Source: Lentisphaeria bacterium
GTDB taxonomy: Bacteria > Verrucomicrobiota > Lentisphaeria > Victivallales > UBA1829
Length of the DNA stretch: 6,293 nt
Assembly: GCA_019408975.1 (NCBI GenBank)
Contig: DXVA01000177.1
Location: forward strand, 1-6,293
Reading direction: 5' to 3'
Part shown: positions 1-5,309 of the stretch, in pieces
Numbering within the stretch: the stretch's first letter is position 1
How the letters are laid out: each line of letters opens with the position of its first letter
Made by a program: the position numbers and the translations under genes
The notes under the pieces: generated by a model
What the model saw: only the letters and a program-made list of their open reading frames with translations
What the model was told of the DNA's origin: nothing
Database searches by the model: none

Positions 1-23
1 TGATAAAATAGTGAGGTGATATG

Positions 24-461
24 ATGGCAGATGAAATCAAAAAGAGTGTATGGTATTCCATCAAAGAAGCGGCGGAATATCTTGAGATCGGTGAACCCAC
101 GTTGTACCGCTGGATGCGTGACCGGAAGATCACGTTCCGCAAAGTCGGTGATTCCACGCGCTTTCTGCAGGAGGACCTGGATGCGGTCGTGGAGGTGTTT
201 CACTCGGAACGCGATGCGGAACAGGTGAAGCAGGTTTGTCCGGTTTGTCATGGAACGGAATTGCTTCCCGGTCGTCTGCGTTCCACCGGACTGCTGTATT
301 TCCAGCTCAAAAAGAGTAAGTTCTGGACTCTTGCCGACAACAGTATCAAAAGCGAGGGGATGATCTGCAAACGCTGCGGGGCGGTTACGCTTTTCGGCGA
401 TCTCAAAAAACTGGCGCGTCTGGATGAGAAAACGGATAAGGAGCAATCCCGGAAGGAATAG
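24..461 (+). CDS. Excisionase/MerR-like helix-turn-helix protein with C-terminal zinc ribbon
   Basis: A 145-residue protein that probably binds DNA and regulates transcription. Residues about 10-56 (WYSIKEAAEYLEIGEPTLYRW, then KVGDSTRFLQEDLDAVV) match the short helix-turn-helix of the excisionase/MerR-like family: helix, turn, recognition helix with the typical TLYRWMR, a short wing, then the closing R-F-x-x-x-D-L-D. The second half carries C72-P-V-C75 and C115-K-R-C118 about 40 residues apart, a four-cysteine zinc ribbon with FW/YF aromatics between the pairs. Two ATG codons lie in tandem at 21 and 24; GAGGTGAT at 13-20 gives better spacing to 24. It leads a + strand run with two small membrane-protein genes, starting 28 bases before the next. 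No integrase or phage gene is nearby, so a recombination directionality role is unlikely and a local regulator is the better inference. Its promoter lies off the left edge or in the first 20 bases. Confidence 0.85.
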   Translation: MADEIKKSVWYSIKEAAEYLEIGEPTLYRWMRDRKITFRKVGDSTRFLQEDLDAVVEVFHSERDAEQVKQVCPVCHGTELLPGRLRSTGLLYFQLKKSKFWTLADNSIKSEGMICKRCGAVTLFGDLKKLARLDEKTDKEQSRKE

Positions 462-489
462 GGCTTGACGGAAATATGGGAGGGAGTCA

Positions 490-956
490 ATGAGTATTAC
501 GCTGGTTATATTGTGTTTTCTGCATGGCAGGCGGCTTCTTAAAGAAGGCGGGGGGAGAGAGGATTCTTATATCTTGCCCTTTCCGTCATACTGCTGCCGG
601 TTGCGGTCGTTTTTGCCTGTTTCAGCGGCGATATATTTCTGTTTCCGCTGGTTGGGATTCCCTATTTGCTGTACTGCAATAAAATCCCGGACACGCGCAT
701 GGTTCAAGTGATTCTGTGCCTGGTGACTGTTGTTTCCATTGGACTTGGAGTGTGGCTGTTCCATGCCCGCAGAGACAGAAGCGCGGAATACGGGAAATCC
801 CTTGACCGCCTTGTGGACAATGTCATTCTCATTCTGGACGATTCAAGACAGTCCGATTTTATAAGAAGGCTGGAAGCATCGGGAGTACTTCACGCCGCCA
901 TGCCGGAAAAATTGCGGATTTTTGAGAGAATTTCGGCAGAAACGACGGAGGAGTGA
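490..956 (+). pseudogene. Small multi-span membrane protein, split by a frameshift in a G6 run
   Basis: The frame opens at ATG 490 behind a good ribosome site (GGGAGG, about 478-483) and reads MSITLVILCFLHGRRLLKEGGG. It then becomes a cysteine- and serine-rich non-membrane sequence ending at 711. From about 543 the coherent protein is in the preceding frame: GERGFLYLALSVILLPVAVV and onwards to the stop at 954-956, which is blocked upstream by a stop at 540-542. One extra G in the six-G run at 550-555 joins the halves into about 155 residues. The joined protein has a hydrophobic N-terminus (3-11), likely membrane helices at about 26-45, 49-63 and 72-91, and a charged helical tail (about 92-155, RRDRSAEYGKSLDRLVDNV...). 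I recognise no family. It lies between the HTH gene and another small membrane gene and is probably co-transcribed with both. The break may be real decay, a sequencing indel or slippage. An alternative TTG start at 666 would keep only the last helix and tail. Confidence 0.6.
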
Positions 957-960
957 TGAA

Positions 961-1302
961 ATGGGCAGCTTTGGCTTTATGATTCTGATATTTTCTGCGG
1001 GGGCATTTTTGGTTCTGGTCTGGAAATCAAAAGCTTTTCTTGCAACGCGTATTCTTTACCTGTTTGCTCTTCCGTCTATTCTGTTTGTTTTCTTATCGTG
1101 GCTTAATTTTATGGTCGGGAATGGTTATCAGTCGACAGGAATTTCTCATGCGTTGTCACAGCTTTATAGAAAAATGGGGGCTCCGGAGCAGGAGCATCGG
1201 AAACTCGCAGACGCATTGCGCGAATGGAGAAAGAATCCCCGCCGGAATTATTTCGATCTGCAAACAGTTCTTGTCTCATTGCCTGCCGAAGAAAAGGAAT
1301 AG
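961..1302 (+). CDS. Small two-helix membrane protein of unknown function
   Basis: A 113-residue protein with no family that I recognise. Residues about 4-21 (FGFMILIFSAGAFLVLVW) and 29-50 (TRILYLFALPSILFVFLSWLNF) are strongly hydrophobic and should form two membrane helices joined by a short basic loop (KSKAF). The remaining 60 or so residues form a polar, probably helical tail rich in Arg, Lys and Glu (YRKMGAPEQEHRKLADALREW), likely cytoplasmic. ATG 961 is chosen over the in-frame ATG at 922 because GGAGGAG at 947-953 lies seven bases before it, and 922 would add a very basic stretch overlapping the previous gene. That ribosome site overlaps the upstream stop at 954-956, so translation is probably coupled to the preceding membrane-protein gene. 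The two proteins share a layout (short hydrophobic part, charged helical tail) and may act as partners; this is inference. No clear terminator follows; ACCGC-AA-GCGGT at 1307-1318 is a very small hairpin just after the stop. Confidence 0.7.
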   Translation: MGSFGFMILIFSAGAFLVLVWKSKAFLATRILYLFALPSILFVFLSWLNFMVGNGYQSTGISHALSQLYRKMGAPEQEHRKLADALREWRKNPRRNYFDLQTVLVSLPAEEKE

Positions 1303-1351
1303 CTGAACCGCAAGCGGTATGGCGGCATATCGGGAAAACTTCGGATATCAG

Positions 1352-1380
1352 TTGAATTTCAGGGGATCGCAGGGTAAATT
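1352..1380 (+). promoter_or_regulatory. Possible sigma70-like promoter for the dehydrogenase gene
   Basis: TTGAAT (1352-1357) and TAAATT (1375-1380) are spaced by 17 bases, matching four of six consensus positions at each box. They lie 40 bases before the chosen ATG at 1420, in the 117-base gap after the membrane-protein gene. TATAAA at 1394-1399 is a better -10 box but has no -35 at a suitable distance. The call is weak; the dehydrogenase might also be read from the upstream operon. Confidence 0.3.
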
Positions 1381-1419
1381 GTTTCCAATTCAATATAAAG
1401 CGGAAAGGTGTTTTACCCG

Positions 1420-2474
1420 ATGAAAAAATTTACGGTTAAGCTGATCCCCGGTGACGGGATCGGCGTTGATGTGATCCATGAAGCCGTCAGAGTGCTTGAG
1501 GCGCTGGCACGGAAACACGGCGGCATTGCCTTTGACTTTCAGAACCTGGAATGGAGCTGCGAATATTACCTCAGAACCGGGCGGATGATGCCGTCCGACG
1601 GTTTGAAGATACGGCTGACTGCGATGCCATTCTGCTGGGAGCGGTGGGTTTCCCCGGTGTTCCGGACCACGTTTCTCTGCGCGAACTCCTCCTGCCGATA
1701 CGGGTGGGGTTTGACCAGTATGTGAATCTCCGTCCGGTGAAGCTGCTGCCGGGATTGAGTTCCCCGATCAAAAACGAGAAGATTGATTTTGTCGTCATCC
1801 GGGAAAATTCCGAAGGGGAATATTGCGGCAGGGGCGAGATTCAGAAACCGGATTCGCCGGACGAAACGGTGATCCAGCAGTCCGTGTTCACCCGCAGGGG
1901 AACGGAACGGATCATCCGCTATGCGTTTGAATACGCGCGCAGGCATGGGCTGGACAAGGTGATGAGCGCGACGAAATCCAATGCGCTGAACTACTCCATG
2001 GTCTTCTGGGACAAGGTCTACCGCGAGGTGTCCGCCGCTTATCCCGGTATGACGGCGTCGCAGATGCACATTGATGCGTTGAGCGGATATTTCATCATGC
2101 ACCCGGACCGTTTGCAGGTCGTGGTTGCGAGCAATCTTTTCGGAGACATTCTGACGGACCTGGGTTCGGCGATGCTCGGCAGCATCGGCATATCGCCTTC
2201 CGCGAATCTCAACCCGGAGGGCAGGTTCCCGAGCATGTTCGAGCCGATTCACGGCTCCGCGCCTGACATCGCGGGCAAAGGCATTGCGAATCCGGTCGGC
2301 ACCCTGTGGGCGGCGGCGATGATGCTCGAACATCTCGGGCTGAATGCGGAAGCCGGTTTGCTGATGGATGTAGTCACCTCGGTGCTGGCGGCGGGCAGAG
2401 TCCGGACTCCCGATATCGGCGGAACATCCACCACGTCCGAAGTTGCGGATGCCGTGATCGAAGCTCTGGAATAG
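1420..2474 (+). pseudogene. dmlA: Tartrate/D-malate dehydrogenase (DmlA/TtuC type), split by a one-base frameshift
   Basis: This encodes an NAD-dependent beta-hydroxyacid oxidative decarboxylase of the isopropylmalate/isocitrate dehydrogenase superfamily, cytoplasmic, probably turning D-malate into pyruvate and CO2 or acting on tartrate. The first frame reads MKKFTVKLIPGDGIG to CEYYLRTGRMMPSDG. The second frame, from about 1602, reads FEDTADCDAILLGAVGFP to the stop at 2474. One extra base near GGTTTG (1600-1605) joins them into about 351 residues, close to E. coli DmlA (361), with exact spacing between MMP and DAI. From memory of DmlA, LEWSCEYY...GRMMP, FDQYVNLRPV, VFTRRG and SANLNPE match this branch rather than LeuB, and no leuCD genes are near. 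Active-site residues are intact: ENSEGEY with Y135, TKSN with K186, and metal ligands D219, D243 and D247 (NLFGDILTD). ATG 1420 is preferred to GTG 1408 because AAAGGTG at 1404-1410 acts as ribosome site. Exact substrate is uncertain, as the family is promiscuous. Confidence 0.85.
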
Positions 2475-2490
2475 AGTATTCCTGAATTTT

Positions 2491-2521
2491 CTCCTGCCGG
2501 GTATGGCATGTCCGACAGGGG
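2491..2521. terminator. Hairpin between convergent genes, possible weak bidirectional terminator
   Basis: CTCCTGCCGG (2491-2500) pairs with CCGACAGGGG (2512-2521) around an 11-base loop: ten positions with one C-A mismatch and one T-G wobble. It fills the 50-base gap between the dehydrogenase stop (2474) and the stop of the minus-strand gene (2525). The position suits a shared terminator, but neither side has a proper T run, so intrinsic termination is doubtful. It could instead block 3' exonucleases. Confidence 0.4.
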
Positions 2522-2524
2522 GGA

Positions 2525-3223
2525 TTACATTGCCTGGCGGATGTGGCTCTGGAAAAACCAAAGAGCATATTTTGCCGCATCGGCCTCGTCAGGAAAGGCA
2601 AGTTTGCACACTTTGCCATTTGCCAATCTGACCGTCAGATATATGTGATACTTTGGAACACGATTCACGGAATACGGGCTTTTTCTCTCCAGCTTGACCG
2701 ATTCCACATCGCAGAGCTTGAATCTGCGCCTGATTCCCAGAAATCCCACGCCGTTGAAAAAGGTGCAGATGCCGTCCTGTATCAGTATTTCCCTCTTGCC
2801 GAACATTGTATGGACGGCAGCCATCGGCATTGCGATGCCGACCAGAATGAAAGGCGTCAGGAACAACCAGAGAAAGCCGGGAAACGGCTGGTCTATCTTT
2901 TCCGGGGTTGCTATGGCGGCGACAATGAAGACCGAAAGCAATGTATCCCAGATCAGGCTGAAAAATATCGGGAAAAAAAGACCGGACATCTCCAATTTCC
3001 TGTATTTCAGCCGTATGCTTCTGTAATCGTCATGAATCTGCACTGACGCCGGTTTTTCAGGTGCTTCGGCGGCATTCGATGATACCGGCTCCCCGCGTTT
3101 GGAATTTTCCAGCAGGTCATGAAAAGGAAAAATTTTATCGCACAGACTGCAATACGCGATGTCCGTGGAGACGTTGAAATTCTCTTTTTCGATGGCATTG
3201 CAGCATTCAGGACAGCGAATCAT
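2525..3223 (-). CDS. Zinc-ribbon membrane protein with C-terminal beta-rich (PH-like?) domain
   Basis: A 232-residue protein of unknown function. The N-terminus MIRCPECCNAIEKENFNV...AYCSLC holds C4/C7 and C25/C28, a short zinc ribbon that normally marks a cytosolic N-terminus. A charged, probably disordered linker follows (about 38-70, with SSNAAEAPEKPAS). Residues about 82-105 (LFFPIFFSLIWDTLLSVFIVAA) and 115-138 (PGFLWLFLTPFILVGIAMPMAAV) are two membrane helices forming a hairpin. The C-terminal 90 residues (REILIQDGICTFFNGVGFLG..., YHIYLTVRLANGKVCKLAF) look like alternating beta strands with a final helix (EADAAKYALWFFQSHI), resembling bacterial PH-like domains; that assignment is inference. 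The start at 3223 is chosen because AGGGGA (3231-3236) sits seven bases upstream and the promoter's predicted start of transcription (about 3281) lies inside the longer reading to 3328, ruling that start out. It converges on the dehydrogenase and diverges from rmuC. Confidence 0.75.
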   Translation of the reverse strand: MIRCPECCNAIEKENFNVSTDIAYCSLCDKIFPFHDLLENSKRGEPVSSNAAEAPEKPASVQIHDDYRSIRLKYRKLEMSGLFFPIFFSLIWDTLLSVFIVAAIATPEKIDQPFPGFLWLFLTPFILVGIAMPMAAVHTMFGKREILIQDGICTFFNGVGFLGIRRRFKLCDVESVKLERKSPYSVNRVPKYHIYLTVRLANGKVCKLAFPDEADAAKYALWFFQSHIRQAM

Positions 3224-3259
3224 GGTTGTTTCCCCTGTTTTTATCGGCATTCCTGCTGA

Positions 3260-3276
3260 AACCGGTGAACCGGTTC
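3260..3276. repeat. AACCGGT tandem repeat and palindrome in the leader, candidate operator
   Basis: AACCGGT occurs at 3260-3266 and again at 3268-3274, with an eight-base period. The second copy lies in the perfect ten-base palindrome GAACCGGTTC (3267-3276). The element falls in the roughly 58-base leader of the minus-strand zinc-ribbon gene, just downstream of the predicted transcription start. That is a typical place for a repressor to bind, though no binding protein can be named from the sequence. Confidence 0.35.
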
Positions 3277-3287
3277 CCTCGTAAATA

Positions 3288-3315
3288 AATATAGGCGGCT
3301 GCTGCCGTTTGTCAA
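3288..3315 (-). promoter_or_regulatory. Strong sigma70-like promoter of the zinc-ribbon membrane gene
   Basis: On the minus strand, a perfect TTGACA -35 box (3310-3315) is followed after 16 bases by TATATT (3288-3293), five of six matches to the -10 consensus. Transcription should begin near 3281, leaving a leader of about 58 bases before ATG 3223. The promoter lies within the longer open frame that begins at 3328 and so settles the gene start at 3223. Confidence 0.75.
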
Positions 3316-3334
3316 GTTGCCGTGCCATATTCAG

Positions 3335-3379
3335 ACGGGAAAAACACGGTTTTAGAATCTGCTTGTTTTTCCCGTTTTT
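3335..3379 (+). terminator. Perfect 12-bp inverted repeat with T run, terminator-like, in the divergent region
   Basis: ACGGGAAAAACA (3335-3346) is exactly complementary to TGTTTTTCCCGT (3364-3375) around a 17-base loop. On the + strand the stem runs into TTTTT (3375-3379), the shape of an intrinsic terminator. On the minus strand no T run follows. No + strand gene ends nearby: the last was the dehydrogenase at 2474. The element lies between the -35 of the minus gene (3315) and that of rmuC (3417). It may stop antisense readthrough before rmuC, end an unseen small RNA, or be a protein-binding site. Confidence 0.5.
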
Positions 3380-3416
3380 ACGCCTGTTTCTGCAACTTTC
3401 CGGGAAATATTCAGCA

Positions 3417-3445
3417 TGGACATAAAATGTCCGGCGATTTATGCT
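3417..3445 (+). promoter_or_regulatory. Candidate rmuC promoter
   Basis: TGGACA (3417-3422, five of six -35 matches) and TATGCT (3440-3445, four of six -10 matches) are separated by 17 bases. The predicted start near 3452 leaves a short leader of about 34 bases to ATG 3486. TATATT at 3445-3450 is a better -10 by sequence but lacks a -35 at a normal distance. Confidence 0.5.
3418..3432. repeat. GGACAT-AAA-ATGTCC inverted repeat on the rmuC -35 box, candidate operator
   Basis: GGACAT (3418-3423) and ATGTCC (3427-3432) are perfect inverted arms around AAA. The element covers five of the six -35 bases and part of the promoter spacer, so a dimeric repressor bound here would block RNA polymerase. 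No regulator gene adjoins it, and it is not a form of SOS box that I know. Confidence 0.4.
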
Positions 3446-3474
3446 ATATTACCAGCCATGGCAATTTTTATCAC

Positions 3475-3480
3475 GGGAGG
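3475..3480 (+). promoter_or_regulatory. Ribosome binding site deciding the rmuC start
   Basis: GGGAGG ends five bases before ATG 3486 and only two before the tandem ATG at 3483, favouring 3486. The in-frame ATG at 3441 has no ribosome site and lies inside the predicted promoter. Confidence 0.7.
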
Positions 3481-3485
3481 AAATG

Positions 3486-5066
3486 ATGCATATTGTTTTT
3501 GCGGTTTTGGCTTTTCTGGCGGGCAGTGTTCTTACTTTTTTCATCATGAGGGCAAAGTCAGCCGGGGAGAGGGGGGAGGCGGATGCTCTGAAATCGCGTC
3601 TTGCCGAGGCGGAAACGGTTAAAACGGAGGCGGAATCCTGCCGCGTTGCCGCGGCGAAGGCGCTTGCCACGCTGGAATCTCTGGAAAAGCAGGTACAGCA
3701 TGAACGGGAACTGGTTTCCGAGGCGCATGAGCGCGAACTTCGGAATTTACGCGAGACTCACGCCGGAGAGGTCGAGGCTCTGCGTGAACGCTTCCGGAAT
3801 GAACTTGCCGACAAACTGAAGCTCGCGGAGGAGCAGAAGCTCGCACAGTCGAAGGCTTTCGAGACGGAGCGCAATGCTTTGAAAGAGACGTTTGCCGTTC
3901 TGGAACAGCAGTTCAAAGAGAATAAGGCGGAAATGGAAAAAAACTGGCAGACGAAGATCGAGCTCCTGAAAGAGGAGTTCAAAACGCTCTCCTCCGAGAT
4001 CCTCAAAGAGAAGTCGGGGCACCTTGCGGATGTCAACCAGAATCAGCTGTCTGCGCTGCTGAAGCCGTTGCAGGAGAAACTCGGAGACTTCAAAACCGCC
4101 GTCGATCAGGCGAAGGAGAAGGGGATTTCCCTGAATTCCGAGTTGAAGGAGCAGATTGCGCATCTGTTGTCCGCGACAAAACAGATCGGAGACAATGCGA
4201 ACAATCTCGCATCCGCGCTGAAAGGCAACAGCAAGACGCAGGGCAACTGGGGTGAGATGATCCTGGAGGAGATCCTCGTGAATTCCGGGCTGAAAAAGGG
4301 AATCCATTACGAATGCCAGGAAACCTTGCGCGACGAGGACGGGAACCCGGTCCAGAACGATAACAACCGCCTGATGCGTCCCGATGTGATCGTGCATTAT
4401 CCCGACGGCAAGGATGTCATCATAGACAGCAAAGTCAGCCTGAGCGCCTATACCGATTATATGAACGCGGAAAGCGACGAAGACCGGAAGAATGCGCTGG
4501 CACGCCATAACCGCAGTGTCCGTTCCCATGTCGATGAGCTGGTCAGGAAGAATTATTCCTCCTACCTTCGGAGACAGCAGCATGAAGCGGTCGATTTCGT
4601 CATCATGTTCATTCCGAATGAGGCGTCGCATCAGCTTGCCATGATTCAGGACCCCGGACTCTGGCGCTGGGCATTCGAGCGCAAGGTCATGATCGTCAGC
4701 CCGGTGAACCTGATGGCGCTGCTTCAGCTGATTCAGATTGCGTGGACCCGCGCCGATCAGGAGCGCAACCAGCAGAAGATTCTTGATACGGCATCCACCC
4801 TGCTGGACCGTCTTTACTCCTTCTATGAACAGTTCGATGACGTCGGAAAGAAACTGGACGGCGCGCGTGACGCCTATCAGAAATCTCTGGACAGGCTCAA
4901 GGGCGGCAGCGGCAAGCACAGTGTCGTTCTTTCCGGTGAACAGTTGAAGCATCTCGGCGTCAAAATGAAACGACCGCGCCCGCTTCCTGCGAAATATCAG
5001 GACAACGATGTTCTTCAGCTTGAAACGGAAGACGGCTCAGGCGGGGCAAACGGGATTCCGTCGTAA
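3486..5066 (+). CDS. rmuC: RmuC family DNA recombination protein
   Basis: A 526-residue RmuC homologue. In E. coli RmuC limits inversions at short inverted repeats and carries a nuclease-like fold, but its biochemical activity is unsettled. The order here is classic: one N-terminal membrane anchor (about 2-20, HIVFAVLAFLAGSVLTFFIM), a long charged coiled coil (about 25-190), then the RmuC domain from about 200 to 490. That domain shows the PD-(D/E)xK-like set: GNWGEMILEEIL with E257, RPDVIVHYPDGK with D300, and VIIDSKVSL with D314 and K316. Further family signatures are DFVIMFIPNEASHQLA and the stretch VSPVNLMALLQLI. The final 35 or so residues are polar and probably disordered. It looks like a single-gene unit with its own promoter and a possible operator palindrome on the -35. 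I see no strong terminator directly after the stop; the shared terminator at 5252-5293 would serve for readthrough. All motifs and the frame are intact. Confidence 0.93.
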   Translation: MHIVFAVLAFLAGSVLTFFIMRAKSAGERGEADALKSRLAEAETVKTEAESCRVAAAKALATLESLEKQVQHERELVSEAHERELRNLRETHAGEVEALRERFRNELADKLKLAEEQKLAQSKAFETERNALKETFAVLEQQFKENKAEMEKNWQTKIELLKEEFKTLSSEILKEKSGHLADVNQNQLSALLKPLQEKLGDFKTAVDQAKEKGISLNSELKEQIAHLLSATKQIGDNANNLASALKGNSKTQGNWGEMILEEILVNSGLKKGIHYECQETLRDEDGNPVQNDNNRLMRPDVIVHYPDGKDVIIDSKVSLSAYTDYMNAESDEDRKNALARHNRSVRSHVDELVRKNYSSYLRRQQHEAVDFVIMFIPNEASHQLAMIQDPGLWRWAFERKVMIVSPVNLMALLQLIQIAWTRADQERNQQKILDTASTLLDRLYSFYEQFDDVGKKLDGARDAYQKSLDRLKGGSGKHSVVLSGEQLKHLGVKMKRPRPLPAKYQDNDVLQLETEDGSGGANGIPS

Positions 5067-5126
5067 TTCATTTCGCCGGGGAGAATATTGACCATTTAAA
5101 TACCATATTTTTTTCTCTTTGCCCTA

Positions 5127-5154
5127 TTGTCTTTTTCTGCTCCCTGCATATAAT
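5127..5154 (+). promoter_or_regulatory. Promoter of the 25-codon mini-gene
   Basis: A perfect TATAAT -10 box (5149-5154) follows TTGTCT (5127-5132, four of six -35 matches) after 16 bases. The predicted start is at about 5161, right at the ribosome site AAGGAG (5162-5167), giving a leader of only about 15 bases. The T-rich stretch from 5107 to 5137 lies upstream. Confidence 0.6.
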
Positions 5155-5175
5155 AGTCGTCAAGGAGTAATTGCA

Positions 5176-5253
5176 ATGGATGAACCGTTTCATAAAGATA
5201 CGCTGGAACGCTATGACTCTGATGCCGTCGTGCATGGGAAATCCATAAAATAA
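5176..5253 (+). CDS. Possible 25-residue small protein
   Basis: This short ORF encodes MDEPFHKDTLERYDSDAVVHGKSIK, 25 residues. AAGGAG (5162-5167) sits eight bases before the ATG, and a perfect TATAAT box lies upstream. The TAA stop overlaps the first bases of a strong terminator stem. The peptide is polar and slightly acidic (six Asp/Glu, four Lys/Arg), with no signal peptide, membrane helix, cysteine or known motif. It shares no visible similarity with its neighbours rmuC and glyS and does not continue in another frame. Function is unknown. It may be a real small protein, a small RNA of about 130 bases whose ORF is incidental, or the remnant of a larger gene. The close set of promoter, ribosome site, ORF and terminator argues for a real transcript; a coding role is less sure. 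Confidence 0.45.
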   Translation: MDEPFHKDTLERYDSDAVVHGKSIK

Positions 5254-5293
5254 AAATGGAAAGCGCTCTATTTTGGAACGCTTTCCATTTTTT
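5252..5293. terminator. Strong bidirectional terminator between the mini-gene and glyS
   Basis: GGAAAGCG (5258-5265) pairs perfectly with CGCTTTCC (5279-5286) around a 13-base loop. Flanking A and T runs extend the stem to about 14 pairs. The + strand continues into TTTTTT (5288-5293); on the minus strand the A run at 5252-5256 reads as a T run. It therefore suits both the + strand mini-gene, possibly rmuC readthrough, and glyS, whose stop lies 17 bases away at 5310. Confidence 0.85.
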
Positions 5294-5309
5294 GTGCTGA
5301 TCCGTGTGA

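Noticed and set aside
1408..1419. GTG start extending the dehydrogenase by four residues
   Set aside because: It would place the start inside the purine-rich ribosome site; ATG 1420 gives the usual family N-terminus.
1566..2561. Long antisense open frame (331 codons) opposite the dehydrogenase
   Set aside because: Its product is Arg/His-rich with no family-like motifs, and it mirrors a frame with strong homology; a GC-driven shadow.
3224..3328. 35-residue N-terminal extension of the zinc-ribbon membrane protein
   Set aside because: It contains the strong promoter and lies partly upstream of the predicted transcription start; no ribosome site at 3328.
3327..3414. ATATTCAG at 3327-3334 and again at 3407-3414
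   Set aside because: An eight-base repeat 80 bases apart with no further similarity is expected by chance in AT-rich sequence.
3416..3622. Short + strand ORF overlapping the start of rmuC
   Set aside because: It begins in the predicted -35 region, has no ribosome site and is out of frame with rmuC.
3747..4952. Long antisense open frame (401 codons) opposite rmuC
   Set aside because: Leu-rich low-complexity product complementary to the coiled coil and nuclease domain; the + strand is clearly coding.
5086..5113. AT-only hairpin followed by a seven-T run after rmuC, as a possible terminator
   Set aside because: The arms are short, imperfect and lack GC pairs; too weak to call.
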